Source of the DNA: Emergencia sp.
GTDB taxonomy: Bacteria; Bacillota; Clostridia; Peptostreptococcales; Anaerovoracaceae
DNA length: 45,691 bases
Reading direction: 5' to 3'
NCBI GenBank assembly: GCA_022767345.1
Contig: JALEOD010000020.1
Span: 1-45,691 of the forward strand
The position numbers were made by a program, and so were the translations under genes. Shown piece after piece: positions 23,340-33,064 of the stretch (the stretch's first letter is position 1; each line of letters starts with the position of its first letter). The notes beneath the pieces were generated by a model. It had not been told where the DNA came from and did no database searches. It was given only the letters and a program-made list of their open reading frames with translations.

Positions 23340-23368
23340 ATTCTATCACAAGAAGGATAAAGTGACAA
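23340..23368 (-). promoter_or_regulatory. Promoter of the ybaK-GNAT operon
   Basis: Minus strand: -35 TTGTCA (23363-23368), 17-base spacer, extended -10 TGATAGAAT (-10 hexamer at 23340-23345). Start near 23333, 26 bases before the ATG. Confidence 0.7.
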
Positions 23369-23489
23369 TAGCTTTAGATATATCTTCCAGTATTCATAAA
23401 AACTCTGTTTGGTTCTCAAAACTGGAAATAAAATACATTGCACCAAGGGGGGCTGCCAGAAAAGCACAAAAGAAATAGATAAAGAAACA

Positions 23490-23535
23490 AAAACAGAACA
23501 AACATCGCACTGCAGGTTTCCCATGCAGTGCGATG
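23490..23535 (-). terminator. Terminator of hppA
   Basis: CATCGCACTGCA and TGCAGTGCGATG (23503-23514 and 23524-23535) form a perfect 12-bp stem. On the minus strand it is followed by TTTGTTCTGTTTTTG. It lies 22 bases past the hppA stop. Confidence 0.88.
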
Positions 23536-23557
23536 CAGTTTTCATCAATGATACTGA

Positions 23558-25567
23558 TTAGCCCAGTAATCCAGCGCCGAACATCGGTGCGAATACTACG
23601 GAAACAATCGTCATCAGTTTGATTAAGATATTGATGGAAGGACCGGAAGTATCTTTGAACGGGTCACCTACAGTGTCGCCTACAACAGCAGCCTTGTGAG
23701 GTTCGCTTCCCTTACCGCCGTAATTTCCTTCTTCGATATATTTCTTAGCGTTATCCCATGCACCGCCAGCGTTGGACATCATGATAGCCAGAAGTACACC
23801 GGCAGACAGTGCGCCGCCCAGCATACCTGCAAGGGCTTCAGCACCTAAGATAAATCCAACTGCTAAAGGAGCAACGATTGCCATCAGACCAGGCATAACC
23901 ATTTCTTTCAGAGCAGCACCTGTGGAAATGTCTACACATCTAGCATAGTCAGGCTTGGAAGTTCCTTCCATGATGCCTTTGTCTTCTCTGAACTGTCTTC
24001 TAACTTCTTCGATCATCTGGTTTGCCGCTTTACCTACGGAGTTCATAGTCATAGCAGAGAACAGGAACGGCAGCATAGCGCCGATGAACAGACCGATGAT
24101 TACGATTGGGTTCAGCAGGCTTACAACGTCAATCTGAGCAACTTCTGCATAGGATACGAACAGAGCCAGTGCAGTCAGAGCAGCAGAACCGATTGCAAAA
24201 CCTTTACCAATTGCAGCAGTAGTGTTACCTACAGCGTCTAATTTATCAGTGATTTCTCTAACTTCGTGTGGAAGTTCGGACATTTCTGCGATACCGCCGG
24301 CATTGTCAGATACAGGACCGTAAGCGTCAACTGCTACAGTCATACCTGCTGTGGACAGCATACCTACAGCTGCCAGTGCGATACCGTAAACGCCGGCAAA
24401 CATATATGCTACGAAAGTAGCTACACAAATCATGAGGATTGGCCACAGAGTGGACATCATACCAACGCCCAGACCGCTGATGATTGTAGTAGCAGCACCT
24501 GTCTGAGACTGTTCAGCAATCTTCTTAACTGAACCGTAATCGCCGGAAGTGTAAACTTCTGTAATCTTACCGATTGCAATACCTGCAACCAGACCTGCGA
24601 TAATTGCGAATGCATAAGTGAAATCACCCAGCATATACTTACTCATAACCAAAGCAGCAACGATTACAATTACACCGCTGACATAAGTACCCATGTTCAG
24701 AGCGTTAGCAGGGTTGGAACCCTCGCTGCCTCTTACCATCAGAATACCCAGTACGGAAGCGATGATACCTACTGCAGAAAGCAGCAGCGGGAACAGCGCA
24801 GCAGTTGTTTCAGAAAACATTGCAGTTTCCGGTGCGTTAGCAACAGCTACAGAAGCCAGTGTAATAGCGGAAATAATAGAACCTACATAGGATTCAAACA
24901 GGTCGGAACCCATACCTGCAACGTCACCTACGTTGTCGCCTACGTTGTCAGCGATAACAGCCGGGTTACGCGGGTCATCTTCAGGGATACCTGCTTCTAC
25001 CTTACCAACAAGGTCAGCACCTACGTCAGCAGCTTTGGTATAGATACCGCCGCCTACTCTTCCGAACAGTGCCATAGAAGAAGCACCCAGACCGAAACCT
25101 GTGATACATTCTGTAACATTTGCAAGATCCAGTACGCAGAACACTACGCCGAGACCTAAAAGTCCAAGACCGGATACGCAAAGACCCATAACAGCGCCGG
25201 ATCTGAATGCAATCTTCAGCGCTTTCGGCATACCTGCCTCTTTTGCAGCCCATGCAGTTCTTACGTTACCTTTGGTTGCTACGTTCATACCGAAGAAACC
25301 TGCCAGTACGGACAGCAGCGCACCGACTAAATACAGTACAGCAGTTGTCCAGCTTTGCAGACCGAATCCGATGAGCAGGAACAGCACAGCGATTACGATT
25401 ACCATGGTCTTGTATTCTCTCTTCAGGAATGCCATAGCACCTTCTCTGATGTATCCTGCGATTTCCTTCATTCTGTCAGTACCTTCGTCAGATTTGCTAA
25501 TCCAGGAGGACAAGCAGAAGGCTACCAACAGTCCGACCGCAGCCGCGATTGGTACAATCCAATTCAT
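23558..25567 (-). CDS. hppA: Membrane pyrophosphatase, K+-dependent, probably Na+-pumping
   Basis: Hydrolyses pyrophosphate at the membrane and pumps ions, here 669 residues with about 16 helices. The pyrophosphate-binding region is intact ([13 protein letters not shown], then [22 protein letters not shown], and the C-terminal [15 protein letters not shown]). The Ala in [10 protein letters not shown] marks the potassium-dependent class (potassium-independent enzymes have Lys there). The Glu in DLFESYVG, placed one turn earlier than in plant-type H+ pumps (GSYAE), is the arrangement known from Na+-transporting members. The ion assignment is inferred from these two positions. AATGGAGG lies before the ATG. 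It fits energy saving in an amino acid or peptide fermenter. Confidence 0.95.
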   Translation of the reverse strand: MNWIVPIAAAVGLLVAFCLSSWISKSDEGTDRMKEIAGYIREGAMAFLKREYKTMVIVIAVLFLLIGFGLQSWTTAVLYLVGALLSVLAGFFGMNVATKGNVRTAWAAKEAGMPKALKIAFRSGAVMGLCVSGLGLLGLGVVFCVLDLANVTECITGFGLGASSMALFGRVGGGIYTKAADVGADLVGKVEAGIPEDDPRNPAVIADNVGDNVGDVAGMGSDLFESYVGSIISAITLASVAVANAPETAMFSETTAALFPLLLSAVGIIASVLGILMVRGSEGSNPANALNMGTYVSGVIVIVAALVMSKYMLGDFTYAFAIIAGLVAGIAIGKITEVYTSGDYGSVKKIAEQSQTGAATTIISGLGVGMMSTLWPILMICVATFVAYMFAGVYGIALAAVGMLSTAGMTVAVDAYGPVSDNAGGIAEMSELPHEVREITDKLDAVGNTTAAIGKGFAIGSAALTALALFVSYAEVAQIDVVSLLNPIVIIGLFIGAMLPFLFSAMTMNSVGKAANQMIEEVRRQFREDKGIMEGTSKPDYARCVDISTGAALKEMVMPGLMAIVAPLAVGFILGAEALAGMLGGALSAGVLLAIMMSNAGGAWDNAKKYIEEGNYGGKGSEPHKAAVVGDTVGDPFKDTSGPSINILIKLMTIVSVVFAPMFGAGLLG

Positions 25568-25673
25568 AATTATAATACCTCCATTTTCTCGCCTGGTTTA
25601 TAACGTGCTTAAAGAGGCACCGCTATTGCACGCGCCCCTTACGAAATACCAAACGAATATTTAAATTAAATTA

Positions 25674-25907
25674 TTAACTAAACATTGAAACAATAGCAAG
25701 TGAAAGCACGATAAATAACACAGCACATACGACTGTAATCTTGCTTAAGATTGCTTCGTATCCTCTGCCCTTTTTCTTACCGAAAAGCTGTTCTGCGCCG
25801 CCTGCAATAGAACCGGATAAACCGTCGCTGTTGCCGGACTGCAAAAGAACACTTAAAATCAGAACGATACTTGCGATTGCCAGTAATGCCATAAGAGCGA
25901 TTTTCAT
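25674..25907 (-). CDS. secG: Preprotein translocase subunit SecG
   Basis: A small membrane subunit of the SecYEG channel; 77 residues from ATG 25907, which follows AAAGGAGG (an ATG nine codons earlier overlaps that ribosome site and is rejected). It has two membrane helices (about 4-22 and 54-75) joined by the conserved LLQSGNSDGLSGSIAGGAEQ-type loop and FGKKKGRG. It lies 70 bases after tpiA, in the position secG often has at the end of clostridial glycolytic clusters. Confidence 0.92.
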   Translation of the reverse strand: MKIALMALLAIASIVLILSVLLQSGNSDGLSGSIAGGAEQLFGKKKGRGYEAILSKITVVCAVLFIVLSLAIVSMFS

Positions 25908-25977
25908 CTTATTCCCTCCTTTAAATTTAACCATTTAACTTTATCACAAGCCCCATGAAAAATCAAGTGTTTTCCTG

Positions 25978-26727
25978 CTAAAAGTTGACAATCTCCATAA
26001 ATTTAGACGAATCCAGACTGGCCCCACCAACCAGAGCGCCGTCAATCTCGTCCATATTCATAATTTCCGCCGCGTTTTCGGGCTTCACGCTGCCGCCATA
26101 CTGGATAATCACCCGGTCACAGGTGTCTTCATCGTAAAGATTTTCGATGGATTTTCTAATCCATGCACACATTTCTCCTGCCTGCTGCGGCGTTGCGGTT
26201 CTTCCTGTTCCAATGGCCCAAATCGGCTCATACGCAACGACAACTTTCGCCGCGTCTTCTGCGGAGATTCCTGCAAAGGCCTTTTCTATCTGTGCACCTA
26301 CAACTTGTTGTTCGCATCCTGCATCTCTCTGTGCCAAATCCTCACCTACGCACAAAATCGGCGTGATTTTACTGTCAGCGAGAATTTTCTTCAGTTTTAA
26401 GTTGACGGTTTCATCAGTTTCGCCGAAGTACTGCCTTCGCTCAGAGTGGCCTACAATACAGTAATCCACGCCGATTTCCTTGAGCATGTTCAGCGAAACT
26501 TCCCCGGTAAATGCCCCCTCTTCTTCAAAATGAACATTCTGAGCGCCGACGCCGATATTCGTATCTGCAAACATATGTACTAATGTATCAAGCTGAGTAA
26601 AAGGCGCGCAGATTACCGCCCGAATGTCGGTATCTTTATAGAGTTTCTTGAACTCCTTCGCAAACTCAAGTGCTTCTGTTTTTGTTTTGTACATTTTCCA
26701 GTTTCCAGCTATCAATGGAATTCTCAT
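25978..26727 (-). CDS. tpiA: Triosephosphate isomerase
   Basis: Interconverts dihydroxyacetone phosphate and glyceraldehyde 3-phosphate. 249 residues, standard TIM barrel: NWKMYKT (Asn11-type and Lys13-type), the electrophile His in GHSERR, the catalytic Glu in [10 protein letters not shown] with loop 6 behind it, and the phosphate-binding YGGSVKPEN and GGASL. Third gene of gap-pgk-tpiA-secG. A 59-base gap before it carries a hairpin (26752-26777). Confidence 0.97.
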   Translation of the reverse strand: MRIPLIAGNWKMYKTKTEALEFAKEFKKLYKDTDIRAVICAPFTQLDTLVHMFADTNIGVGAQNVHFEEEGAFTGEVSLNMLKEIGVDYCIVGHSERRQYFGETDETVNLKLKKILADSKITPILCVGEDLAQRDAGCEQQVVGAQIEKAFAGISAEDAAKVVVAYEPIWAIGTGRTATPQQAGEMCAWIRKSIENLYDEDTCDRVIIQYGGSVKPENAAEIMNMDEIDGALVGGASLDSSKFMEIVNF

Positions 26728-26751
26728 ATTGGTTCCTCTTTCTGTAAAACT

Positions 26752-26777
26752 CGTGCAGGAGATTGCTCCCCTGCACG
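26752..26777 (-). other. Intercistronic hairpin between pgk and tpiA
   Basis: CGTGCAGG (26752-26759) pairs with CCTGCACG (26770-26777). On the minus strand only AGTTTTAC follows, so it is at best a weak terminator. It could instead set mRNA processing or different pgk and tpiA levels. Confidence 0.5.
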
Positions 26778-26786
26778 TCCTAAAGA

Positions 26787-27971
26787 TTATTTGTCTTCAA
26801 TCACAGCAATGCCCGGAAGGACTTTTCCTTCGAGGAATTCTAAAGATGCGCCGCCGCCGGTGGAAATGTGGCTCATCTTGTCCGCAAGTCCAAACTGCTC
26901 TGCAGCCGCCGCAGAGTCTCCGCCGCCGATGATTGTCACCGCATCGCTTTCTGCCAGCATCTCGGCAATGGCCTTGGTTCCCTTTTCAAAGTTTGACATC
27001 TCAAAGACGCCCAAAGGTCCATTCCATACAATGGTCCTGGCATCCTTCAATGCTTTGCCGTAAAGCTCAGCTGTTTTCGGCCCGATATCCAGGCCCATCA
27101 TGTCAGAAGGAATCGCATCTCTGTCTGTAATTTTTGTCTCTGTTTCATTAGCAAATTCTTTAGCACAGACAACATCCACAGGAAGCAGCAACTCCACACC
27201 TGCCGCCTTTGCTTTTTCAATCAGCTTTGCCGCAAGGTCGATATTCGCTTCATCCAAAATAGAAGTTCCGATTTCCAGTCCCATCGCTTTAAAGAACGTA
27301 TAGGACATGCCGCCGCCGATAATCAGTGTATCGACTTTCTTCAGCAGGTTTTCGATAACGGGAATTTTATCTCCCACCTTTGCGCCGCCCATGATGGCGA
27401 CGAAAGGCCTTTCAGGATTTTCCAGCGCGTCTCCAAGGAACTTCACTTCCTTTTCGATGAGAAAGCCCGATACAGCCGGAAGATAGTCTGCAATACCTGC
27501 TGTAGACGCATGTGCCCTGTGGGCTGTGCCAAAAGCTTCCTGCACAAAAATTTCTCCAAGGTCAGCCAGCTCTTTGGCAAATTCTGCGCCGTTGTCCGTC
27601 TCTTCTTTGCGGAAACGAACATTTTCAAGAAGCATAACTTCACCTTCCGCTAAGGACGCAGCCATATCCCGGATGGTATCGCACACCACCTCAGGGCAGC
27701 TCTGAAATTTCACTTCGCAGCTAAGCAGTTCTGCCAATCTGTCTGCTACGGGTTTCAGGGTGAATTCCATCTTCGGCTCACCTTTTGGTCTTCCCAGATG
27801 GGACATCAGAATCACTTTAGCGCCCTGCTCTCTCAAATAAATGATCGTCGGCAGTGCAGCCTTGATTCTGTTATCATCTGTGATTACGCCATCCTTCTGG
27901 GGAACGTTGAAATCACATCTTACAATTACTTTTTTTCCTTTGAGCGCAATGTCTCTAATGGTTTTTTTCAT
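26787..27971 (-). CDS. pgk: Phosphoglycerate kinase
   Basis: Makes ATP from 1,3-bisphosphoglycerate. 394 residues in two domains: VRCDFNVPQ (about 18-26), SHLGRPKG (about 58-65), ENVRFRKEE and HRAHAS in the N-terminal substrate domain. The C-terminal nucleotide domain has [20 protein letters not shown] and [13 protein letters not shown]. It starts 11 bases after gap and is clearly in the same transcript. Confidence 0.97.
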   Translation of the reverse strand: MKKTIRDIALKGKKVIVRCDFNVPQKDGVITDDNRIKAALPTIIYLREQGAKVILMSHLGRPKGEPKMEFTLKPVADRLAELLSCEVKFQSCPEVVCDTIRDMAASLAEGEVMLLENVRFRKEETDNGAEFAKELADLGEIFVQEAFGTAHRAHASTAGIADYLPAVSGFLIEKEVKFLGDALENPERPFVAIMGGAKVGDKIPVIENLLKKVDTLIIGGGMSYTFFKAMGLEIGTSILDEANIDLAAKLIEKAKAAGVELLLPVDVVCAKEFANETETKITDRDAIPSDMMGLDIGPKTAELYGKALKDARTIVWNGPLGVFEMSNFEKGTKAIAEMLAESDAVTIIGGGDSAAAAEQFGLADKMSHISTGGGASLEFLEGKVLPGIAVIEDK

Positions 27972-27982
27972 CTTTATCCTCT

Positions 27983-29002
27983 TTACTTCGCATGATCTAC
28001 TTCGTACATATGTTTAATCAGCTCTAATGTTTTGCTGGAATAACCATATTCGTTGTCATAGAACGCAATTAATTTGAAGAACTTGTCGTTGAGTTCGATA
28101 CCTTCTCTTGCATCAAAGATGGAAGTATGCGGATCGCCGACAAAATCTCCGGAAACAACTTCATCATCCACATATTCGATAACGCCGTGGAGATAAGTTT
28201 CTGACGCCTTCTTCACAGCTCTGCAAATCGCATCATAAGACGCGGATTTTTTCAGCACTACATTCAGGTCGATTACAGAAACATCAGCAGTCGGCACTCT
28301 GTAGGAAATACCTGTCATCTTGCCTGCCAGAGACGGAATCACCAGACCTACTGCTTTTGCAGCGCCTGTAGTGGACGGAATTACATTTCCAAACACACTT
28401 CTGCCGGTTCTCCAGTCTTTCATGGAACGGGCATCTACAACTTTCTGTTTTGCTGTTGCAGAGTGGATTGTTGACATCAGTCCCTGCTCAATACCAAAGT
28501 TTTCTTCCAGAACCTTACAAAGCGGCGCCAGACAGTTGGTAGTACAGGATGCGTTGGAAACAACCTGCATGTCGCTGGTATATTCGTCTGTATTAACTCC
28601 GTAAACAAATGTAGGCGTAGTCTTATCCTTTGCCGGTGCAGAGATGATTACTTTCTTTGCGCCCGCTTTTACATGGTCGAGTGCCTTCTCTGTTGTAGTA
28701 TAAGCACCTGTTGCTTCTACTATGTATTCTGCGCCGCATCTATCCCAAGGAATGTTTTTGGCTTCTGATTCGCTAAATACAGGAACCTTCTTGCCATCAA
28801 TGATGATGCCTTCCTCGTATTTATCTAAACTTTTCGGAAAACGCCCAAATGTTGTATCATATTTCAACATATAGATCAGATAATCAATGTCTGCATTACG
28901 AACGTTAATACCTGCGATTTCAATTTCAGGCATGTCCATTGCAGCTCTGATTACTACTCTGCCGATTCTTCCGAATCCACTAATACCAACTTTAATTGCC
29001 AT
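27983..29002 (-). CDS. gap: Glyceraldehyde-3-phosphate dehydrogenase
   Basis: Oxidises glyceraldehyde 3-phosphate with NAD+ and phosphate. 339 residues. NAD fold [10 protein letters not shown] (about 6-15) and an Asn-rather-than-Asp turn ([11 protein letters not shown]). Active-site Cys in [12 protein letters not shown], the His in HSATAKQK, and the C-terminal WYDNEYGYS-type motif as [16 protein letters not shown] precedes the ATG. It is the first gene of the glycolytic operon. A leader promoter could be TTGCCC-17-TTTAAT ending near 29032, with its -35 in the edge of the 111-bp repeat. The regulator gene cggR, common upstream of clostridial gap, is absent. Confidence 0.97.
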   Translation of the reverse strand: MAIKVGISGFGRIGRVVIRAAMDMPEIEIAGINVRNADIDYLIYMLKYDTTFGRFPKSLDKYEEGIIIDGKKVPVFSESEAKNIPWDRCGAEYIVEATGAYTTTEKALDHVKAGAKKVIISAPAKDKTTPTFVYGVNTDEYTSDMQVVSNASCTTNCLAPLCKVLEENFGIEQGLMSTIHSATAKQKVVDARSMKDWRTGRSVFGNVIPSTTGAAKAVGLVIPSLAGKMTGISYRVPTADVSVIDLNVVLKKSASYDAICRAVKKASETYLHGVIEYVDDEVVSGDFVGDPHTSIFDAREGIELNDKFFKLIAFYDNEYGYSSKTLELIKHMYEVDHAK

Positions 29003-29051
29003 AATTTACCTCCATAACTCTCTTTATATCAAATTAAAGTATGTCAAATGT

Positions 29052-29363
29052 ATTGGGGCAAGCGCCATTATACGACTAAATTCTGCCAATCGAGCATCGC
29101 TTAACAGTCTCGCTCTCTTGGGAATTTAAAGCATAAGGTCTTCCCATCAATTTCTTTCAGAAATTGGGGCAAGCGCCATTATACGACTAAATTCTGCCAA
29201 TCGAACATCGCTTAACAGTCTCGCTCTCTTGGGAATTTAAAGCATAAGGCCTTCCCATCAATTTCTTTCAGAAATTGGGGCAAGCGCCATTATACGACTA
29301 AATTCTGCCAATCGAGCACCGCTTAACAGTCTCGCTCTCTTGGGAATTTAAAGCATAAGGTCT
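29052..29363 (-). repeat. 111-bp tandem repeat, 2.8 copies, between rpoN and gap
   Basis: Units begin at 29052, 29163 and 29274 (each starting ATTGGGGCAAGC on the plus strand), exactly 111 bases apart. The third stops after about 90 bases at 29363. Only scattered substitutions separate the units (for example GAGCATC/GAACATC/GAGCACC), so duplication is recent or homogenised. On the minus strand each unit holds an ATG-started frame of 23 codons beginning MGRPYALNSQESET and ending SIGRI. Each also has a TATAAT word and an internal GAGC/GCTC pairing. 111 is a multiple of three. It lies in the leader side of gap. Confidence 0.9.
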
Positions 29364-29485
29364 GCTTAGCCAATTGAAACCCTAGCCCGATTCATGAAAG
29401 GAATCATTGGCTGGTCTCATGCACAAAATTCCAAAATCTTTGATTTTGTGAATTTCACTGCTGCCTTCGCTCCCGGCACAAACCA
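29364..29485 (-). other. Structured spacer downstream of rpoN
   Basis: AGCCAAT (29368-29374) pairs with ATTGGCT (29406-29412), enclosing GATTC/GAATC (29389-29393, 29401-29405). A second pairing CACAAAAT...ATTTTGTG lies at about 29422-29450. No T-run follows, so these are not clear terminators. No gene is seen. Confidence 0.45.
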
Positions 29486-30847
29486 CTAAAACCTGCGGCG
29501 CTTAGAGGAAGAGAGGATATTCATGCCCTCTCTATACTTTGCAACAGTTCTACGGGATATATCAATTCCCTTATCCTTTAAAATCTCGACCATATCCTGA
29601 TCACTGTAAGGTTTCTGCGGATTTTCTCCCGCGATGATTTCTTTGATGATGGACTTTACGCTGTTGGATGAAACGCCTGTGCCATCTTCTCCAGAAACGC
29701 CGCTGGAGAAAAAGTATTTCAGCTCGAAGACCCCGCGAGGACTCTGCATATATTTTCCATTAATGGATCTGCTGACAGTAGACTCATGTACGCCAACATC
29801 CTCTGCAATCTGTTTCAGGGTTAGAGTTTTCAGGGATTTCTCTCCGTTATCGAAGAAATCCTGCTGATACTTAACCACCGCGCTGGCCACGTTATATATG
29901 GTCTGTTTTCGCTGCTCTATGCTCTTGATCAGCCATACCGCCGCATTGAACCTGTCTGTCAGGTATTTGTTCAGTTCCTCATCCTTCTTCGCTTCTGCTG
30001 ATAACCGGTTATAGTAGGAACTTACCATCAGCTTCGGCATGCTGGTATCATTGTTCATCACCTGATATTCATCGTTGACCTTTTCCACAATGATATCCGG
30101 CACCACATATCTGGTCGCTTCACCGGAAGAAAAAACTCTGCCGGGTTTCGGCTCCATGGTCTTGATTAAGTCAGCAATCTGCTGTACTTCCTGATTTTTA
30201 ATGCCTATTGTCTTTGCAATATAAGCAATCTTATTCTCTGCTAATTCTTCCAGCATATTTTCAATGATGTACTCAATCTCATCAGTCAGCAAACCTTTCG
30301 CGGCAAACTGGATAATCAAACACTCACGTAAATTCCTTGCCGCCACACCGCAGGGGTCAAAGGTCTGGACAAAGTTCAGCACTTCTTCCACGGTATCGAT
30401 GTCCGCGCCGACTGCCTTAGATATCTCTTCTACAGACATAGTTAAATAGCCATTGTCATCAATGACTTCTATAATATATCGTCCGATTGCCGCCATCTGA
30501 CCAGTCAGTCTGGAAAACTGCAGCTGACTCATCAAATAGTCGGTTAACGTATCTTCTTCATATACATACTGTTCATAAGTATAATCGTCGTCTTCATCAG
30601 GTCTGTACTCCCACTGACGAAAACTCTCTTCTTCGTAGTCCGCTTCTCTGATTTTCTCTCTGATGTCAACTTCCTGTGCGTCGTAGGACTTCTCCGCCTC
30701 TAATACGGGATTCTCCAAAAGTTCGTTCTGCACATAATCCGAAAGTTCCTGGTTGTTAAACTGCAAAATCTGGATGGCCTGAATCAGCTCCGGTGTCATG
30801 GAGAGCTTCTGTGTCTGTTCAATTGTTAATTCGTAACCAAGTTTCAT
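29486..30847 (-). CDS. rpoN: RNA polymerase sigma-54 factor
   Basis: Directs RNA polymerase to -24/-12 promoters that need an AAA+ activator. 453 residues: Gln- and Leu-rich N-terminal activator region (about 1-48, LTIEQTQKLSMTPELIQAIQILQ-type), a short acidic linker, the core-binding domain, a helix-turn-helix (VGVHESTVSRSINGKY near 345-360) and the RpoN box RRTVAKYRE (about 432-440). Promoter at 30869-30898 and AGGAGATGG ribosome site. It lies directly upstream of the gap operon, separated by the 111-bp repeat. No sigma-54 activator gene is in the window. Confidence 0.95.
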   Translation of the reverse strand: MKLGYELTIEQTQKLSMTPELIQAIQILQFNNQELSDYVQNELLENPVLEAEKSYDAQEVDIREKIREADYEEESFRQWEYRPDEDDDYTYEQYVYEEDTLTDYLMSQLQFSRLTGQMAAIGRYIIEVIDDNGYLTMSVEEISKAVGADIDTVEEVLNFVQTFDPCGVAARNLRECLIIQFAAKGLLTDEIEYIIENMLEELAENKIAYIAKTIGIKNQEVQQIADLIKTMEPKPGRVFSSGEATRYVVPDIIVEKVNDEYQVMNNDTSMPKLMVSSYYNRLSAEAKKDEELNKYLTDRFNAAVWLIKSIEQRKQTIYNVASAVVKYQQDFFDNGEKSLKTLTLKQIAEDVGVHESTVSRSINGKYMQSPRGVFELKYFFSSGVSGEDGTGVSSNSVKSIIKEIIAGENPQKPYSDQDMVEILKDKGIDISRRTVAKYREGMNILSSSKRRRF

Positions 30848-30868
30848 TTACCCATCTCCTATGCAAAT

Positions 30869-30898
30869 AGTATACCACATTGAGCCAGTTCTTTTCAA
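30869..30898 (-). promoter_or_regulatory. Promoter of rpoN
   Basis: Minus strand: -35 TTGAAA (30893-30898), 18-base spacer, -10 TATACT (30869-30874). Start near 30863, giving a leader of only about 16 bases. Confidence 0.7.
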
Positions 30899-30944
30899 GG
30901 GAATTACTGTTTTTCTGTGGGGTAACTTTTTCGCATCAAAAATC

Positions 30945-31418
30945 CTACGCAAGTTCAGGAAAGCCCAACTGACGAAGTGCTTCAAAGAGAATAATGTTCG
31001 CTGAGTTGGAAAGATTAAAGGAACGCAGTCTGGTGTCCTCGCTCATAGGAATACGCACCGCCGTGTCCTCGTGCTCTTGGATAAAATTCCGCGGAAGTCC
31101 AGCTGTCTCTCTGCCGAACAAAATCATATCTCCATCTTTATACGTTACATCGGTATAAAGATGTCCGCCTTTTGTAGTCGCCAAATACATAGTATGATCC
31201 TTGGCATATTTTTCCATAAAATCCTGTAAGCTTTCGTGAACCTCCAGCTTGACATACGGCCAGTAGTCAAGGCCAGCCCTTCTGACCGCTTTATCATCGA
31301 TAGAAAAGCCTAAGGGTTTAACTAGATGTAAAACCGTGCCTGTGGCAGCACAGCTTCTTGCAATATTTCCGGTATTAGGCGGAATCTCCGGTTCCACCAG
31401 TACAATGTGTAATGCCAT
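30945..31418 (-). CDS. trmL: tRNA (cytidine/uridine(34)-2'-O)-methyltransferase
   Basis: A SPOUT-fold methyltransferase that modifies the 2'-O of the wobble base in certain leucine tRNAs. The 157-residue length is that of the minimal TrmL. Motifs: EPEIPPNTGNIAR (about 9-21), LFGRETAGLP (about 115-124, knot and SAM site) and RSFNLSNSANI (about 133-143). ACGGAGG before the ATG. It is divergent from hom. Confidence 0.94.
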   Translation of the reverse strand: MALHIVLVEPEIPPNTGNIARSCAATGTVLHLVKPLGFSIDDKAVRRAGLDYWPYVKLEVHESLQDFMEKYAKDHTMYLATTKGGHLYTDVTYKDGDMILFGRETAGLPRNFIQEHEDTAVRIPMSEDTRLRSFNLSNSANIILFEALRQLGFPELA

Positions 31419-31465
31419 AAAAAAACCTCCGTCCTTACATCATAAATCTTTTTTACAGAAATATA

Positions 31466-31494
31466 AAGACAAAATTGCTTTTTTGTTATATAAT
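31466..31494 (+). promoter_or_regulatory. Promoter of hom
   Basis: -35 AAGACA (31466-31471), 17-base spacer, perfect -10 TATAAT (31489-31494). Start near 31501. An ATG at 31503 lies at the start point and is not used, since AAGGAGG precedes the ATG at 31530. Confidence 0.6.
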
Positions 31495-31529
31495 TTTTAG
31501 CAATGGAAATTTTGTACAAGGAGGCTGTT

Positions 31530-32495
31530 ATGAAAACAGTAAAAATCGGAATACTTGGTCTGGGCACCGTAGGTGGCGGCACTTACGAAATCCTGCAGAC
31601 AAACAAGGCATTGATTGAAAAAAGAATCGACCGCTCCATCGAGGTCGTAAAGGTCTTAGAAAAGAATATGGAACGTGTAAAGGCGCTTGGTCTTGATGAA
31701 AGCCAGGCTACACAGAATCCTGACGATATTTTAAAGAATCCTGACATCGACATTGTGGTAGAATCCCTTGGCGGTATCGAGCCGTCCACTACTTTCATGC
31801 TGACTGCCATGGAAAATGGCAAAGGCGTTGTTACGCCCAACAAAGCTGCTGTCGCTGCTAACTTTGACAAGCTGCACAAGACTGCAAAGGAAAACGGTGT
31901 AGGGTTCAGATTTGAAGCCAGTGTAGGCGGCGGCATCCCTGCCCTGACTGCAATTACGGAAGCCCTTGCAGGCAACGAATTTACAGAAGTCATGGGTATC
32001 TTAAACGGTACCACCAACTACATCATGACCAAGATGACTGACCTTGGCCTTGATTACAACGACGTACTCAAAGACGCACAGGCAAAAGGCTTTGCTGAGG
32101 CCGACCCTACCGCTGATGTAGAAGGTATCGACGTTGCGAACAAGCTGTCCATCCTCATGGCACTTGCCTTTGACAAATACGTACCGCCGACAGAAATCCC
32201 TACAGTAGGTATCAGCAAAATCACTATGGACGATATCAATGCTGCTAAAGAAAAAGGCTGCAAAATCAAGTTAATTGCTCACGCTAAGAAAACCGGCGAT
32301 ACCATCGAATACAGCGTAAAGCCTATGGAAATCGAAAACTCTCATCCCCTTGCCGGCGTATCCAATGAGTTTAACGCAATCTATGTAACAGGCAATGCCG
32401 TTGACGAAGTGATGTTCTACGGAAAAGGCGCCGGCGCCCTTCCGACAGGCAGTGCCATCGTAGGTGATATCTTAGCTATTGCAAAAGAACTATAA
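31530..32495 (+). CDS. hom: Homoserine dehydrogenase, short form
   Basis: Reduces aspartate semialdehyde to homoserine, leading to threonine and methionine. 321 residues from ATG 31530, which follows AAGGAGG at 6 bases. NAD(P) fold [10 protein letters not shown] (about 7-16), PNKAAVAAN, the [10 protein letters not shown] active-site loop, and [17 protein letters not shown]. The protein ends at about the catalytic domain and lacks the C-terminal ACT regulatory domain found in many homologues (about 430 residues), so feedback inhibition by threonine through ACT is not expected. It is followed at 14 bases by a SEC-C protein. Confidence 0.93.
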   Translation: MKTVKIGILGLGTVGGGTYEILQTNKALIEKRIDRSIEVVKVLEKNMERVKALGLDESQATQNPDDILKNPDIDIVVESLGGIEPSTTFMLTAMENGKGVVTPNKAAVAANFDKLHKTAKENGVGFRFEASVGGGIPALTAITEALAGNEFTEVMGILNGTTNYIMTKMTDLGLDYNDVLKDAQAKGFAEADPTADVEGIDVANKLSILMALAFDKYVPPTEIPTVGISKITMDDINAAKEKGCKIKLIAHAKKTGDTIEYSVKPMEIENSHPLAGVSNEFNAIYVTGNAVDEVMFYGKGAGALPTGSAIVGDILAIAKEL

Positions 32496-32509
32496 AGGAG
32501 GAATCATTT

Positions 32510-33004
32510 ATGAGCCTATATCAGGATTGGCAAGAACTGATTGACAATCAGACAGAAGAAACATTTGAGTCTTTCTGGAAAGAATATGCGGAAACAGAAA
32601 CAAAACTGTACGCCCATATCTTAGAAAACCATACAGAACACCTTACCGGCACTGTAGCCGAGTTGGTTGACAAGTTTGAATGCAACAAAACCATCTTTGT
32701 TGGATTTCTGGACGGTATCAATTCCAGCTTGAACAAGGAAATGGATTTAGCATCTGTCACTGAAGACACAGCCATCGACCTTGACATTGATTTTGAAAAA
32801 CTCTTCTTCAACATGCTGAAAGCAGAAGCAGACTACTTGTTTAGTCTGCAGCAGTGGGACGGCGTGCTGACAGAAGAAAAGAGATTAGAAATCGTAAAAG
32901 ACTTTAAACGCTCCAAAACCGTTCGCGTTGAAAAAAAACCAGGCAGAAACGATCCTTGCCCTTGCGGCAGCGGTAAAAAATATAAAAAATGCTGCGGTAA
33001 ATAA
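32510..33004 (+). CDS. SEC-C motif protein
   Basis: A 164-residue cytoplasmic protein. The C-terminus carries a complete zinc-binding SEC-C motif, [17 protein letters not shown] (about 147-163), as at the end of SecA. The N-terminal 140 residues are acidic and helical without a recognisable domain. SEC-C is a small metal-binding adaptor, in SecA contacting SecB or ribosomes; here the partner is unknown. AAAGGAGG lies before the ATG; it is cotranscribed with hom and ends at a strong terminator. Confidence 0.88.
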   Translation: MSLYQDWQELIDNQTEETFESFWKEYAETETKLYAHILENHTEHLTGTVAELVDKFECNKTIFVGFLDGINSSLNKEMDLASVTEDTAIDLDIDFEKLFFNMLKAEADYLFSLQQWDGVLTEEKRLEIVKDFKRSKTVRVEKKPGRNDPCPCGSGKKYKKCCGK

Positions 33005-33016
33005 ACCTAACAAAAC

Positions 33017-33054
33017 GGGCGGTCTCATAATAGATGAGACCGCCCTTGTTATTT
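33017..33054 (+). terminator. Terminator of hom-SEC-C operon
   Basis: GGGCGGTCTCA (33017-33027) pairs perfectly with TGAGACCGCCC (33035-33045), followed by TTGTTATTT. Confidence 0.85.
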
Positions 33055-33064
33055 GCGCTTAATT

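Noticed and set aside
23308-23557. Small leftward gene at 23237-23548
   Set aside because: It overlaps the ybaK promoter, start region and the hppA terminator, and its composition is not protein-like.
29003-29060. Sigma-54 promoter for gap (because rpoN is next door)
   Set aside because: Words such as TGGCGCTTGC lack the fixed GG-N10-GC spacing of a -24/-12 element.
29052-29363. Tandem sigma-A promoters in each 111-bp unit
   Set aside because: Each unit has TATAAT on the minus strand, but the hexamer 17 bases upstream (GCTCGA) does not resemble TTGACA, and TTGGCA lies only 11 bases away. Left open rather than annotated.
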